Below, in pieces: positions 35,676 to 47,689 of a stretch of DNA of 64,000 nucleotides (position 1 is the first letter of the stretch; every line of letters starts with the position of its first letter). The DNA comes from Archegozetes longisetosus (lineage: Eukaryota > Arthropoda > Arachnida > Sarcoptiformes > Trhypochthoniidae): assembly GCA_018873245.2 (NCBI GenBank), contig JAEMBT020000009.1, forward strand, positions 310,001 through 374,000, read 5' to 3'. The translations under genes were made by a program, and so were the position numbers. Under the pieces are notes generated by a model. That model saw only the letters and a program-made list of their open reading frames with translations. It was not told where the DNA came from and did not search any database.

Positions 35676-36763
35676 TTAAATCCTATTATGCGCCGCCACC
35701 ATATAGCAATAAAAATTATTTCAAAATTTTTATAATTTCATCGATACTTATGTAATTTTTATCGCTGATTACGAATATCTATTCAAAAATTTCTAAGTCG
35801 AAAGGTTTTCGAGATATTCGACTTTAAGTTAGATCGAACATTAGAATTTTTATAACTTTAATTAAATATTTCATATGATACATCATTTCAATGTGGGTTT
35901 TAACGCTTAATAAAACTATAGTCAGAAAAATTTTAATCCAAACGGTTTTCGAGTTATTCGATTTATGTTAGACTAAATTAGGTTTTTAAAAATCTAAATA
36001 AATAATATATATGATTTATGATTTAAAATAGTTTTTAACGCTGATTACGAATATTTAATCAAAATAATTCTAGATTGAATGGATTGTGATATTCATTTTA
36101 TAAATAAACTTAGCAAAATTCAAGTTTAAAGTCATTTAAGTCTTTTTTAAATCACAAATATTATTAATTATCACATCAAATTAATGCTTAAAAATTATCA
36201 CAAAATTAAAATAATTACATTGATTTGAAATAACAAATGATTTAGGATTATTAATGACAAGAATTAATAACAAAAATTAATGGCAACAATTAATGACAAG
36301 AATTAATGACAAGTTTATGGTTCATAGTAGGAAATTAAAGTTTCGTTGGGGTCGATGTTTTGTTTGCGTGTAAAACCGGGATATACTTGTGAGATATCAT
36401 AAAGAAAATGGCCAAATCTCTGTGCTATTTTAAAAATTTATACAAATTAATTTCTTATACATTTTAAACGTTGGTTAAATAACTCGGAAGCCACTTGACT
36501 TAAAATTTTTCCGATTTCATAGTTTTATTCAGCATTAAAAACTACATTGAAATGATGTATCATATGAAATATTTAATTAAATTTGTAAAAATTGTAATGT
36601 TCGATCTAACTTATAGTCGAATATCTCGAAAACCCTTAGACTTAAAAATTTTTGGAATAGATATTCGTAATCAGCGATAAAAATTACATAAGAATCGATG
36701 AAAATATAAAAATGAAAAAATAATTTTTATTGCTATATAGTGGCGGCGTATAATAGGATTTAA
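35676..36763. mobile_element. Long-arm foldback element
   Basis: Arms of at least 270 bp are inverted copies: AATCCTATTATGCGCCGCCAC at the left and its complement (GTGGCGGCGTATAATAGGATT) at the right, continuing through words such as ATTACGAATATCTATTC and ATGATACATCATTTCAATGT. TTAA flanks both ends (35676-35679 and 36760-36763), so the target was TTAA or TA. The centre has an AATTAATGACAAG tandem repeat at about 36247-36315. No coding sequence. Confidence 0.8.
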
Positions 36764-36981
36764 TCGGAAAAAGATTCATTCCGTGTCTCAGAATGAGCTG
36801 AAGTTTACTTATTTTCCTTAAAGAATGTGAAACTTCATTTTTATTTAAATTAATTTGAAGAAAGTTCTGCGAATTTATAAGAAATTCAAGTATTTGTCAG
36901 TAAATGATTGTCGAGATAAAATTATTGTTAATACAAAGTCCCAATAGCTTCAATAAGAATTAAGAACTGAAATTTAAAATA

Positions 36982-38067
36982 CAGTCCTTTTCATAGCTAT
37001 AAAACCACTCGATTTTCTGAATAACTTTTCAACAGAATTGGATAATTTAATGAAAATTTGTAACAATGCATCAAATATGAAGCTATAACAGAAAATTTAT
37101 CAAATTTCGAGTTACTTTCATTGGCGCCTGCATAATGTAACTTAACGCTTAAAGACACTTTTCACAACTATAAAAATAATTGAAACATTCGTTTAAAATT
37201 CATCAAAAATTTTAGTTTTCAATTTCTTCTTAAATCATGTCAATAACTAAGAAAGTAGTCCGAACCGTTCAGATTAATTTCTTTTTTATCTCTGAAAATG
37301 ACATTTTACCACTCTTCAGCCCAACTCATGTGATTTTTCGCGATTTGAGAAGAAATAAAAAATTTTCTTTATACGCAACTTTGGTGGCGGTTCAGTCATA
37401 GTGTGGGACATTATGGAATGAATAATATCACATTCGTAAATCATTAGATGAAATCTTTAGATTATTTTGATATACTGGTGTGCATTTGGTACTGTTTAGT
37501 CGGCGAATTGGTAGTGAAATTTGAGTTTTACAACACGATAATGCGCCAATTCATACTACTCATCAGTACAAAGAATGGATTGCGCTGAACAAAACGATCC
37601 TGATTGACTGGCCACATGCTTCTCCAGATTTGAATCCGATTCAGAACTTATGGGGAACATTGGTTAGGGCTGTTTATTCAAATGGCAAGCAATATCAACC
37701 AGTTGAGCAGCCTAAACAAGGAATAAATGATAGTTGGGAACAAATATCACTTCAAGTTCTTCAAGATTTAGTCAATTCTATGCCAAGTCGTATATTTGAG
37801 ACTATTACTAGCAAAGGAGGTTCAACTAAGTATTAGATTTAATTTTCTGATGAATTTTAAACGAATATTTCAATTGGTTTTATAGTTGTGAAGTGTCTTT
37901 AAGCGTTAAGTTACATTATGCAGGCGCCAATGAAAGTAACTCGAAATTTGATAAATTTTGTTATAGCTTCATATTTGATGCATTATTACAAAACTTCATT
38001 AAATTATCTAATTCTGTTCAAAAGTTATTCAAAATATCGAGTGGTTTTATAGCTATGAAAAGGACTG
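36982..38067 (+). mobile_element. Tc1-like element with about 190-bp inverted repeats
   Basis: Begins CAGTCCTTTTCATAGCTATA and ends with its complement, with TA on both sides. The inverted similarity continues for about 190 bp (for example GGCGCCTGCATAATGTAACT), unusually long for Tc1. The interior holds a decayed transposase on the plus strand. Confidence 0.85.
37525..37836 (+). pseudogene. Tc1 transposase remnant
   Basis: In-frame remnant with VLQHDNAPIHTTHQYKEW, containing the second catalytic Asp, and WPHASPDLNPIQNLWG, containing the third-acid region. It ends in the typical SMPSRIF and GGSTKY C-terminus. A TGA precedes it in frame and the N-terminal DNA-binding part is not intact. Confidence 0.85.
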
Positions 38068-38579
38068 TATTGAGAATGGCATTGAATACAAGTATAAAGT
38101 ATTAAATCTTAAAACTGAATTGAAACTGATAAGAAGCACAAACTATTAATCTCTAACTCTATCAAATCAATTATACTTAATTTCTAGATTATCCATAGTT
38201 TTGCATATACAAAGTTTAACTAGATGTTCCCTTTCACGCTTTAATTTGATTTTGAAAAAGATTTATGCTCAAATATCAACTATTTATTTATTTTGTGAGC
38301 TATTTTAACTTCAATCTGTTTAAGTTGACGGTAAATAAAATATATTTTTGTAAAAATTATACTTTATTCCTTATATGCATTATGAAATCTTTATAAAAAT
38401 TATATTTTCGTCCCCCTTTGCACTTTTTTGTCCCGTTTTGGATCAGCTAAAAGGTGACGTCCGTGAGTCAAATATGTCCTTCAAAATGATATATCATCTG
38501 ATAAAAAACTTTTTTCTAAGTTAAGGTTTTGATGCTAATAAAGTTTTTCCTTATTTTATGTAACACCCGGTTATATTAG

Positions 38580-38865
38580 TGTGTCATACAATGGTATCCT
38601 ATTTTTACGTTCATTAGGCTATTATTTATTTGTAGAAATGTCTTATGCCTTATATACTTATTATACTTATGGATCTATACATTTATTAAGCGATAAGAGA
38701 TAACAACAATATTATCTATTTTTAAATCTAACTCAAGAATGTGATCAAATGTGGTAAAATTGATCAAAATCTTCACAATAATCCTCAAATACTAAATAGA
38801 CAAGAGTTAATTTCACGAATTTAACCTAACGCATAGTTTCTAAAGCTAGATCTATGGAGACCCAA
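38580..38865. repeat. Dispersed repeat, copy 2
   Basis: Second copy of the 18325-18640 repeat, same orientation, lacking about 40 internal bases. No target duplication recognised. Confidence 0.6.
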
Positions 38866-39559
38866 AAAATTACTTCCCATATTTCACTTTCCACTTCCAA
38901 CATCTTATCTAAATGTTTATAAGTTTTATTCCTTAATATATTTAAATGTGAGAGACTATTAGATATCATGCATCTGATAAAAAGTTTAAGACATTTAATG
39001 TTTAAATAAAGAAAATAAAACGCAAACTCAAATCAGGGTTCTACGCTATTAACAAATATTAAAAATATTAACATTAATAACATGCTTGAAATGGTGAAAA
39101 TAATGCTATATATTTCATATTTGCCGCCTATATTATTATGTCTATCTTTTAGTAGTTAATGTGTTTCAAGAAAAATACCAGATAAACGTTTTCCACTACT
39201 GTGTGACAAATCTCATTTTTTATAATAATAAAAATTAGCAATCTTGAATATATTGCATCCATTAGAAACGTTTTAATTGATAATTAGAAAAGGAAAACTT
39301 TTCAAATTTTCACTCATTGAACTTTATACAATATAAACTAATTTATTTTAAGGCAATTATATATACAATATGCCCCAAAATTGAACTTCATCAATTTTTT
39401 AAATTAAAATTAAAATTATTTTATTTAAAATTATGATTTTAATGTGTCAGAATTCTTCAAAGTATGCACAGTGTAAATAACCGTCAACTCATTTGAAACA
39501 TTCATATGTTTACAAAATAACGTTGACTTTGGAACAGGATATTTTATAGGCTTGGACAT

Positions 39560-39800
39560 CGATCGCCACATGCAAAATGGTATCGAATGACCACCAAACC
39601 TCCAGACATCACGCCGCTTGATTACTTTGTTTCGGAATATCTCAATAACAGGGAGTTCAGATACCATTAATAAGATGAAATTGATCATAAAAAGAGGTTA
39701 AGGAGAACAAAAGCAAAACGTGTACGAAAAATCTATTGACAGTTTTCAAAAGTGACTTGGTTATTTGGTAGCTACTGACGGGACAACTTTAAAAATTTAA
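39560..39800 (+). pseudogene. mariner-type transposase fragment
   Basis: The translation contains KPPDITPLDYFV, matching the mariner-family region around the third catalytic Asp, then two stops and a degenerate C-terminus ending near FKNL. Only about 70 codons are recognisable and no termini were found. Confidence 0.6.
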
Positions 39801-39918
39801 TTGTTTAATCTGTGTTATATAGTGCTTATTATACTTTTAAAATTTTGTTGATGCTCTTTTCCATTTAATTTTATTTAAAAAATAAATGAAGCATCAATTT
39901 TTGGACACATTGTATATT

Positions 39919-42261
39919 CAAAGGTGGCAAACACTCGAGTGGAGGCGCTCAGTGGTAAGTACGAGCGCCGAGTGTCAAATCATTTAATAACAATTTAAAC
40001 TTAATTTATTTTAACTTGAGACGCAACCACAATTATTAGTGATAGACATCAGCTTAGTTACCCTGAGCTTGAGCTGAGCTGTGAGCTGAGCTGAGCTGAG
40101 CTGAGCTGAGCTGAGCTGAGTTGAGCTGCTTTGAGCTGGGCTGAGCTATAAACTGGACTGATCTAATCTGATTGATAAGTCCAAATTTTCCGCGAAAATT
40201 TTCAATATTTATTAGAAATACTGGAAATTTGTTGCAAAGTAAGAAATTTTAGTTGAAGAGTCTTAAATGGTCTAGATTTCAATATCTTGTTATGTAACAT
40301 TATGGGTAATTAAAATATCAAATCATTAAACTAATATTTATTCCGAATTAGAGTACTTAAGCATTAAATTTAAATACAATGAAAGTCTGAAATAAATTAT
40401 TGAATATTTAACACTATCTTAAAGTTAAAACATTTTAGAATCGTCTTCCATGGGCTATTATTGCAAAGCATTTAAGTTAAACTGAACGTCATTAGACTAT
40501 ACAGCATATCACTTATAGATTTTACATTGAAAGTATCAAATTTCTATTTGGATGGATGGTTTAGGAATAGAAAACTCTAATAAATTCTATAAACTATTAC
40601 CTATTGAGCTGAGCTGAGCTGAGCTGAGCTGAGCTGAGCTGATGTCTAACACTAGCAATTATGAAATTAGAATTAAATTAATAATTAATCAAATAAAAAC
40701 AAAATAAACAAAATAAACTCTAAAAACAAAATCAGGAATATTTTTTAGTAAAAACGTATTATAAACAAATATTTCTACGTGTAAACCATCATTTCTAATT
40801 AAATTAAAAGGTTAAATTAAAAACCCAAATCCTAACATTGATTCCTAATTCCCTATTGCCAAACCGGTGTCCTGAACACAAATCCAGTAACTCCGCGCAT
40901 CGTCGGTCTGAACTCATGAACTCTATGAGTTCACGTCTAGTCTGCCTAAGCCCTCATTGGATTTGTGCTTGTGGCCAGTTTCCTATTGGACTAAGATTGA
41001 CCCTTATCCAGTATTTGTATAGAAAGCCTCAAATTTCAGTAAAATTCAATCGGTCTTGCCTTTCAGCAGAAAGTGCTGTTTTCGTCTTTTTATTTTAACA
41101 TTTGGCTTCTTTTAGATTCTGCTGTGATAGTGCTTCTTGTCGAGCGCTCCCAACAAGTCTCCCTCCTTACAATTAAAAGACTGCATAAACACTTCTCGGC
41201 CCATCGGGTGAAGGCTAAGAACAGGTCGGCGAAGACGTATATTGCTGATCAACTTAAGTCTTTGGCTCTCGCTCCGGACCTGTGAGTCTGAGGATCGAGA
41301 ATCACCCGTAAACATCGCCTAGCGACCATTTTGTTCTTTAACGACGACTCAAACTCATATAAGATGCATGTTTGCTACATATAATGATAATTAGTTATTC
41401 TGAATAAAATAACTTAGACATAGATGCTGCACACATAATTAGACCATTAATTAGGTGAATATCTAAATCTTAACTTCTCTCACGTCTTTACTCATAATTT
41501 AATATTGATAGAAATTTTAATTTTGATTTTAATAATTTAGTATTTTTTAATTACATAGGGTTTCAATTAATGATGCATTTAAGCTTCGTTAACCCAAGCT
41601 TGAGCTTTGAGCTTTACTATCATAAAAATGAATATAAAGCATAGAATTGAATGACATACTGAATTTTTTTAAAGTTAAATTGGATATAACATTTATACTC
41701 AAGTTCAAGCTCTGTATTCAAATTATTGTCTCTGTCATTTCCTCAAAGTGGCTTAATCAGATTCCTCAAGCTCGAATACATGTGTTTTGACATCCTATTT
41801 GTCGAATTCTAGGAACATTTTTGCGACATTTGACTCCCTCTAGCGCTTCTCAGTCAAGGATTTCAGGAAAGTGCCCATTCACAAGGTGCTCAACTCGATA
41901 AATTCTATTAAATGACATGGGTCTCATCGGGACTCCAATTAGACCACAAAGCTATAGTCCACAGGCATTCCCCTTTTTATCAATATTTAATTATGATTGC
42001 AAGACATGAGAGAAGTTCGATCTAGATGTTCAACTTATCAGTGATCTAATCATATGCGCAGCCTCTGTGTCTAAGTTTGATTAAAAATAACTAATTATCG
42101 TTATATGTAACAAATTCACGCATTGAATATAAGTTAATATAAATTAATTTCAATTTGTTATTAAATGATTTGACGCTTGGTATTCACGCTCAGCTAAATT
42201 TAGGCGTCCGGCACTCACACTTATCACTGAGCGCCTTCCCCTCGAGCGTTTGCTATCACTG
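39919..42261. mobile_element. Composite TIR element with GC-richer core
   Basis: The left end (CAAAGGTGGCAAACACTCGAG, GGCGCTCAGTGGTAAGT, GTCAAATCATTTAATAAC) is inverted at the right end (GTTATTAAATGATTTGAC, TCACTGAGCGCC, CTCGAGCGTTTGCTATCACTG), giving inverted repeats of about 80-100 bp. A second copy of the right half is at 53820-54290. It contains the nested GAGCT MITE and an unidentified GC-richer segment at about 40838-41330. No target duplication is clear. Confidence 0.55.
40037..40654. mobile_element. GAGCT-rich hAT-like MITE with (GAGCT)n arrays
   Basis: Termini TAGTGATAGACATCAGCT and the inverted AGCTGATGTCTAACACTA, flanked by ACAATTAT and GCAATTAT (8 bp, one mismatch). Runs of the pentamer GAGCT occur just inside both ends (about 40070-40150 and 40605-40640). 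Same family as 34917-35454, in opposite orientation. Confidence 0.75.
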
Positions 42262-42279
42262 TACTTAAAAACATTTATA

Positions 42280-44164
42280 CAGGGCTTGCCAGAAAACATG
42301 CCGGATTTAATTTTTTTAATATTTATAAAAGATGTGGAATTTCTTTTTCAAATGACCTTTACGTAAGAGTCAGGTGACTGTGGCTTACAATCATATTGCA
42401 GAGGTTTTACCTTGATTTAGTTCTCTGCCAAGTTCGACAATTAAAACTAATATACAAGTTTTAAAAAATCAAAGTTTATTTATTAAAAAGAAAACTTTAT
42501 ACAAAATAAAAGATTTAAGTATTGAAAGGTTTGGATTTTGAATATCCACTATTACTGTAAGTGTTGGGAAGTGAAGAATAAGAGTCTCTTTACTCCTTTA
42601 TATAGGGCCAGGAGCTGTTGACGTATCAATGGAAAATTTTCTAGAATTATGTATTGTTGGTCACTAACTGACCAACTACTAATTGGGGACACTTTGATGA
42701 CCTCGTTACTTTTCTAGAAAATTTTCTTTAGAATTCGTGTTTAAAGAAAAGAGGACACAAACAACCCTGTCCTACATCTAGTGGTCAGTTTGCGCCCTTA
42801 GGCGACAATGATGGGCAAGAAAGCAGGGCACTGATCAAATGACCTGAATATTGTGAGATCGAAAACAAAGATCTATTTTTGATCCCACAATATGGTCATT
42901 TTTGCAATTAACTCATTGTCAAAATGTCAATATTAACAATTGAACAAGAGTTACTATCAAAATAATGAAAATTATGTTGCAGTAGTTAGAGCATTTAGGA
43001 CAATATTTGGTCGAAAGAATACGCCAGACGAATCAACAATTAGACAGTAAAAATTAAATTATTTCTTTCTCAATTATTTTGTAATTTATTTTTTGCTTAT
43101 ATTTTGGTTATTTTTGTTTGTAAATTAAGACTTTTGAATGAATTTGAACGCACCGCAAGTTTAGATGATGAAAGGCATACTGGCTCAGGTAGAAAGCCAA
43201 CTGTTATAGTAGAAAAAATATTGAAAGAACTAAGGAGTTCTTTAAAAACCGGCCAACTACGCCAGTACCCCGTGCTTCTCAAGCTCTAAATATATCGGAA
43301 ACATCGCTTAGACGAATTATGAAGGACAAACTTCACTTATTCCCGATAAAATTGAATTAAATCAAGCCCTTACACCTCAAAATGCTGAGCAGATTCGATT
43401 TTTGCAATCAAATGATTGATTTACTTGAAAATAACGTTATTGATAAAAATAGAATCTGGTGGTCAGATGATGTCCATTTCTATATTTCTGGCTATGTTAA
43501 CAAACAAAATTGGCGATTTTGGGGTGAAAAAAATCCTCATTTATCAATTTCGCGCCCTTTGAATCCTGAAAGAGTCACCGTTTGGTGTGCAATTTCAAGT
43601 CGCGGCATATTCGGGCCAATTTTTATAAGACAAAATTTAATATCCGAAATTTACAAGTAAATATTAGAAGAACAATTTATTCCATTTGCACATGGGGTCG
43701 ATGAAATCAATAAAAATTGGTTCATCCAAAATGGGCCCGCCCTCATCGAACCAGTGAAGTGTTTGAAGTGGTTTTCGAGCACTTTGAAGCTCGTGTGATT
43801 GGCCTTGGTTACCCAAAATTTGCAAATGGTGGTTGGAATGGCTTCCTTATCCCCCGATTTAAACCCGTGCGATTACCTTGGGGGGTATGTTAAAGACCGC
43901 GTATATCGATCTAACCTGCAAAAATTTGAACAATTAGAGGAACTGATTAGAAGAAAAATTATTGGCATTCAAACTTCGCTACTTCAGCGAGTTATTGATG
44001 GCTTTGATTCAAGATTACGTCACGTGATTGCCAGCAATGGTTCTCATTTTGAAAATATTATATAAACCGCAGATATTCTATTTTAATTTGATATAAGTTT
44101 TATTATAATACCTTTTGTATTCGAATTAAAAAATTTAAATCCCCATGTTTTCCGGTGAATCCTG
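42280..44164 (+). mobile_element. mariner-like element with DUF4817-type transposase, decayed
   Basis: Termini CAGGGCTTGCCAGAAAACATG and, inverted, CAGGATTCACCGGAAAACATG, with TA on both sides (42278-42279, 44165-44166). The empty site is visible near 54285, where the same flanking sequence reads through TTTATATATAAGTC. About 1.9 kb, with a broken transposase on the plus strand. Confidence 0.88.
42924..44065 (+). pseudogene. mariner-like transposase, frameshifted
   Basis: Pieces in different frames line up in order: the helix-turn-helix region (NYVAVVRAFRTIFGRKN), the first catalytic block (WWSDDVHFYISGYVNKQN followed by WRFWG), a middle block with FIQNGP where the family usually has an Asp, and the third block SPDLNPCDYLGGYVKDRVY. 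Several stops and frameshifts separate them, so it is inactive. Confidence 0.85.
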
Positions 44165-44166
44165 TA

Positions 44167-45528
44167 TATAAGTCTTAAATTAGACGTTTGTACTACTCAA
44201 AAACCACATAAAAAATTATTGCCAAATTCAAAGTAAAGACAAACTTTTAGATAAATATTTTTGTGTATAACAAAGATTTTAAAATAGAAACTATACTATA
44301 GTTAAGATTTCTCACCTTTCAGATCTTTTTTAGCAGCAAATAATGTGCTCTCATCTAATGTGCAGTATAGAACTATTTGTTCATAATAGTTAATATAATG
44401 ACAATGTATAATCAATACAGTCAACCAATTTAAAGTATATACAGTGAAGTATATATTTTAAGTAAAGTTTGTCTTTACTTTTGGATTTGATAGTATGTAT
44501 TTTTCATAAAATTCATGGTACTTTCGTGAATTTCGGTCCATGATCAGCATTTGAATAACTGAGTATGTATACAAAATTACATAATTGTAGAGCTCTTCCA
44601 TTTAAAATTAAAGGAACGTAAACGCTAGTGACCTGTACTGTAATATTACCTTACATTATCTAATATGCAAGATTATAAATCAGACAGTACTTTTGCTTTA
44701 TTTAGTATAGTATAAAATTTTAATAAAATTTCTTGAAAAATATTCATATTGTCTAAAATTTTGTGTTGAGATCATAATTTTATTCCTTCAGATAAAAAAG
44801 TTATGATTTTTTGAAAAATCACATTTTTCGAGTATTTAAGTCTGTAGTTCTTAGACAAACGATATTTGAGTGTAACAAAAATACACGTGTCTAACCATTT
44901 TTCGTCTAGTTTAGTGTTCACTCATCGGAATTAAATTTTTCCCCAATTTCTCTGACAGAATTATCTTGAATAACTCACTTATCTTACAAGAAATTTCAAC
45001 ACCAACCTAGTATAATATTCTTTCCAACATTTAGTCTATACAAAATGTTTTCATCAAAATACATTGAATTTTGCTACTAGAAAACCCTGACAACTCGGGA
45101 AAGTCATTTTTGTAAACGATCGTACATCTTCAGATGAATGGTTTGAGTATCACTATCAGCTGATTCATGGTGATAATCGATATTATACTCATACTACTCA
45201 TCTGAAGATGTACACCAGCCTTCTTTCGATATCTTTTGCTTGAACAACTTAGGCGAGCGCTTCTTGAACTATCATTACATACGATTTCGTGTCATTTTAT
45301 TACAACTTAAAAGTTATTGAAGTTTTTGGGGCTTTTATACTCTCATTTAGTGATTTTTAGGACAGGAATTTCCGCTGCGTGCAAAACCGAGATCCTACCG
45401 TGTTATCTAAGCGATGCGTAATATTTAAGGAAAATCGTTCCTTAGATTTAAATAAACTAAAAAAAAGATGAATAGTACTTATACTGGTTGAGGGATACTA
45501 AATAAGCGAAACTATACAAAGACTTCAT
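44167..45528. other. Repeat-rich noncoding stretch with a hairpin
   Basis: No gene. At 45122-45137 and 45198-45213 a 16-bp perfect inverted repeat, GTACATCTTCAGATGA, encloses 60 bp that is itself partly palindromic, making a possible 92-nt hairpin. Confidence 0.5.
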
Positions 45529-47183
45529 AAAAATTGAGAGACATATGCAATCGATAGTTCTTGACAAGGTTAGTCGAACCATACCAAATTTTCGGAGCCA
45601 CGCCTACTCGTTCACTAACTACGTCCCTTATCTTTTTAAAAATTCATTTCTGACGGGGCGGGTCGTCACGAAAAGCATATGACACTAGTAATTGATAGCA
45701 CTCATTAAGATAAGTCGAACCATACTAAATTTTTAGAGCCATGCCTTTCTGAATCAGAGCTGGCTTTGAAAAATAAGCATTATATTAAGGTAGGGTGCAA
45801 ATAAATTACTTATAAATCTGGCTTAAATAATTATCTTTAAAAATCGAAATCTTCCAACTCAACAGTGTCATCGTTAAAGACACAAAGTTCAGGTATTTTA
45901 CCATAATTTATGAGTCTACAAAACAATATAGTTAAATAGGGTTTATGAGTGAATTAGGCATTAAATAGATAATTAGGACACAGTTCTTTTACTTAAATTA
46001 CCAAATTTCATTGTTATTTCCCAAATAAACAATGATTCTCAAAAGATTGTGAATTACTAAATTTTATACAGGCTTGCACGAAATATTTTACCGGTGAGTC
46101 ACAGAAGAACTACAAATAATACGAAATCAAACTAACATTGTTTCTATATCTCATTTAAAATGGAATTAAAGTGAACTATCTCCGCAATTTTAGGAGTTTA
46201 ATTTAAGGGTCATTTCCGTCAATATTTGACATATTAGGTCTATAATTAAGGATGAAGTTGAAGTTAAAATGCTTGAAAAAGCTGATTCAAACCGTTTCTC
46301 ATACGCAACTCTACTTCAACATCTCACAGACGTGCTCAAAAACCCGGAAAGTCGCACTGAATTATTTGAAGATTTATTTTGCTCTTATCCCCAACGCATA
46401 AAAGCTATTGTAGCTGTGAACAGGAAGTACGAAAATTATTGAAATTTTATACATTAATCTCATTTTATGTAACGTTTGAAATAAAGTTTACTTGAATTTT
46501 TTATCATTTATAGTTTTTGCTGTGAACCCAAGGTAAAATATTTCGTGCAACCCTGTAGATTTTAGGTTTAAAATCTTTAAAATTTAAGGACTAGTCTTAA
46601 AATTCTGTTGAATCTCATTAAAAGTGCTTTAATAGTAAATTATAGTATCAATTACAGTATGGCTCGTAGATTGATATTTTATTGGTTTTAATCAAAGCTG
46701 CTTAAAACAGAACCAAATAGAACACATTTAGTCTAAAAATTATATCTTATGAAAAGGACTCAATGCAACTTGAAATCATTTCTTTTGTGTTTAGCGGTTT
46801 AGTATTCACTCTTGTTCAAAAATTTAATAAAAGATAACAATAATGTCTAAAGTGAAGGCTACTATCAGACTAAATCTTTCAAAATTTGTGAAAAAATGAC
46901 GGAATTTGAATAAAATGTATTTTTTATCTACCAAAATATGTTCCCAATAACATGTTCCCAAAATTGGAGTTTTTATTACCAGTTTGACAAACTAGTTATC
47001 GGTTTTAATTTACCTGAACTTTGTGTCTTTAGTCATTATAGGGCTCATTTGGCACTGTAAATTCATGAGATTCGGACAGTGAAATTGGTTTAGATAGTCA
47101 AAGGATGGTCGTGTCTCCGAAAATTTGGTATGGTTCGACTCGCCTTGTCAAGTACTACCGATCGCAAATGTCACTCGATTTTT
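45529..47183. mobile_element. Foldback element (approximate ends)
   Basis: 45563-45600 (CTTGACAAGG, GTCGAACCATACCAAATTTT, CGGAG) is inverted at 47107-47152. A further inner pair is ACACAAAGTTCAGGTA near 45880 and TACCTGAACTTTGTGT near 47013. The left arm motif recurs at about 45715. No target duplication determined. A smaller element is nested at 46069. Confidence 0.6.
46069..46555 (+). mobile_element. mariner-like MITE with a 70-codon ORF
   Basis: Termini CAGGCTTGCACGAAATATTT and, inverted, CAGGGTTGCACGAAATATTT, with TA on both sides. The inverted similarity extends to the GTGAGTCACAG/GGGTTCACAG words. An open frame at 46230-46442 (+) codes for a charged peptide with LLQHLTDVLKNPESRTELFE and YPQRIKAIVAV, not recognised; it may be a transposase tail. 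Confidence 0.75.
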
Positions 47184-47235
47184 ATGTTGTGTGATATGGT
47201 TGCTTGTATTTAGTACCCTTTAATAGGTTACATGA

Positions 47236-47330
47236 CATTACCGCGCGAGACACTACCGCGCAAACGACAATACCGCGCAAACTACACTGCAGCTCAAAAT
47301 ACAATACCACGCAAATAAGACTACCATTTG
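47236..47330. repeat. Short array of ACCGCGCAAA repeats
   Basis: Five or six units of about 17-18 bp built around ACNATACCGCGCAAACGAC in an otherwise AT-rich area. Such arrays occur near the ends of some DNA transposons, but no matching second end was found. Confidence 0.6.
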
Positions 47331-47689
47331 GCTGGCGTTCGCTCAATCCTAAGGATCCATCCATGGCTATTTTACGCGATATAAAATTAGTTTTAATTCA
47401 TATTTTAGTATAATTAAACGATTGAGAGCTGATTGAGATTGAAAGTCACGTGACTGAAAGTAAATCTCAAACGTCAAGAATATTCCTTTCTATGGAAGGC
47501 AAAATAAAGTTTGCCTTCAGTCATGTGACTCTCAAATTTCAATCTTTGATAACATTTTAACTTCTTATCAATGTTTACCCGAATGACGCTTTATTATACT
47601 TTAATTGTAGGTCACTGAATTTTTTGTAGATCGCATATTAAACTAATAAACACACTGTTAGATCACTAAAGCTTTTGTAGATAGCTTAC

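Noticed and set aside
18325-38865. The 18.3-kb and 38.6-kb repeats as the two LTRs of one retrotransposon.
   Set aside because: The 20 kb between them contains the host genes described here and no gag-pol sequence.
40060-40640. The GAGCT arrays as an independent satellite or telomere-like repeat.
   Set aside because: They lie just inside the inverted termini of a MITE that also occurs elsewhere in the window.
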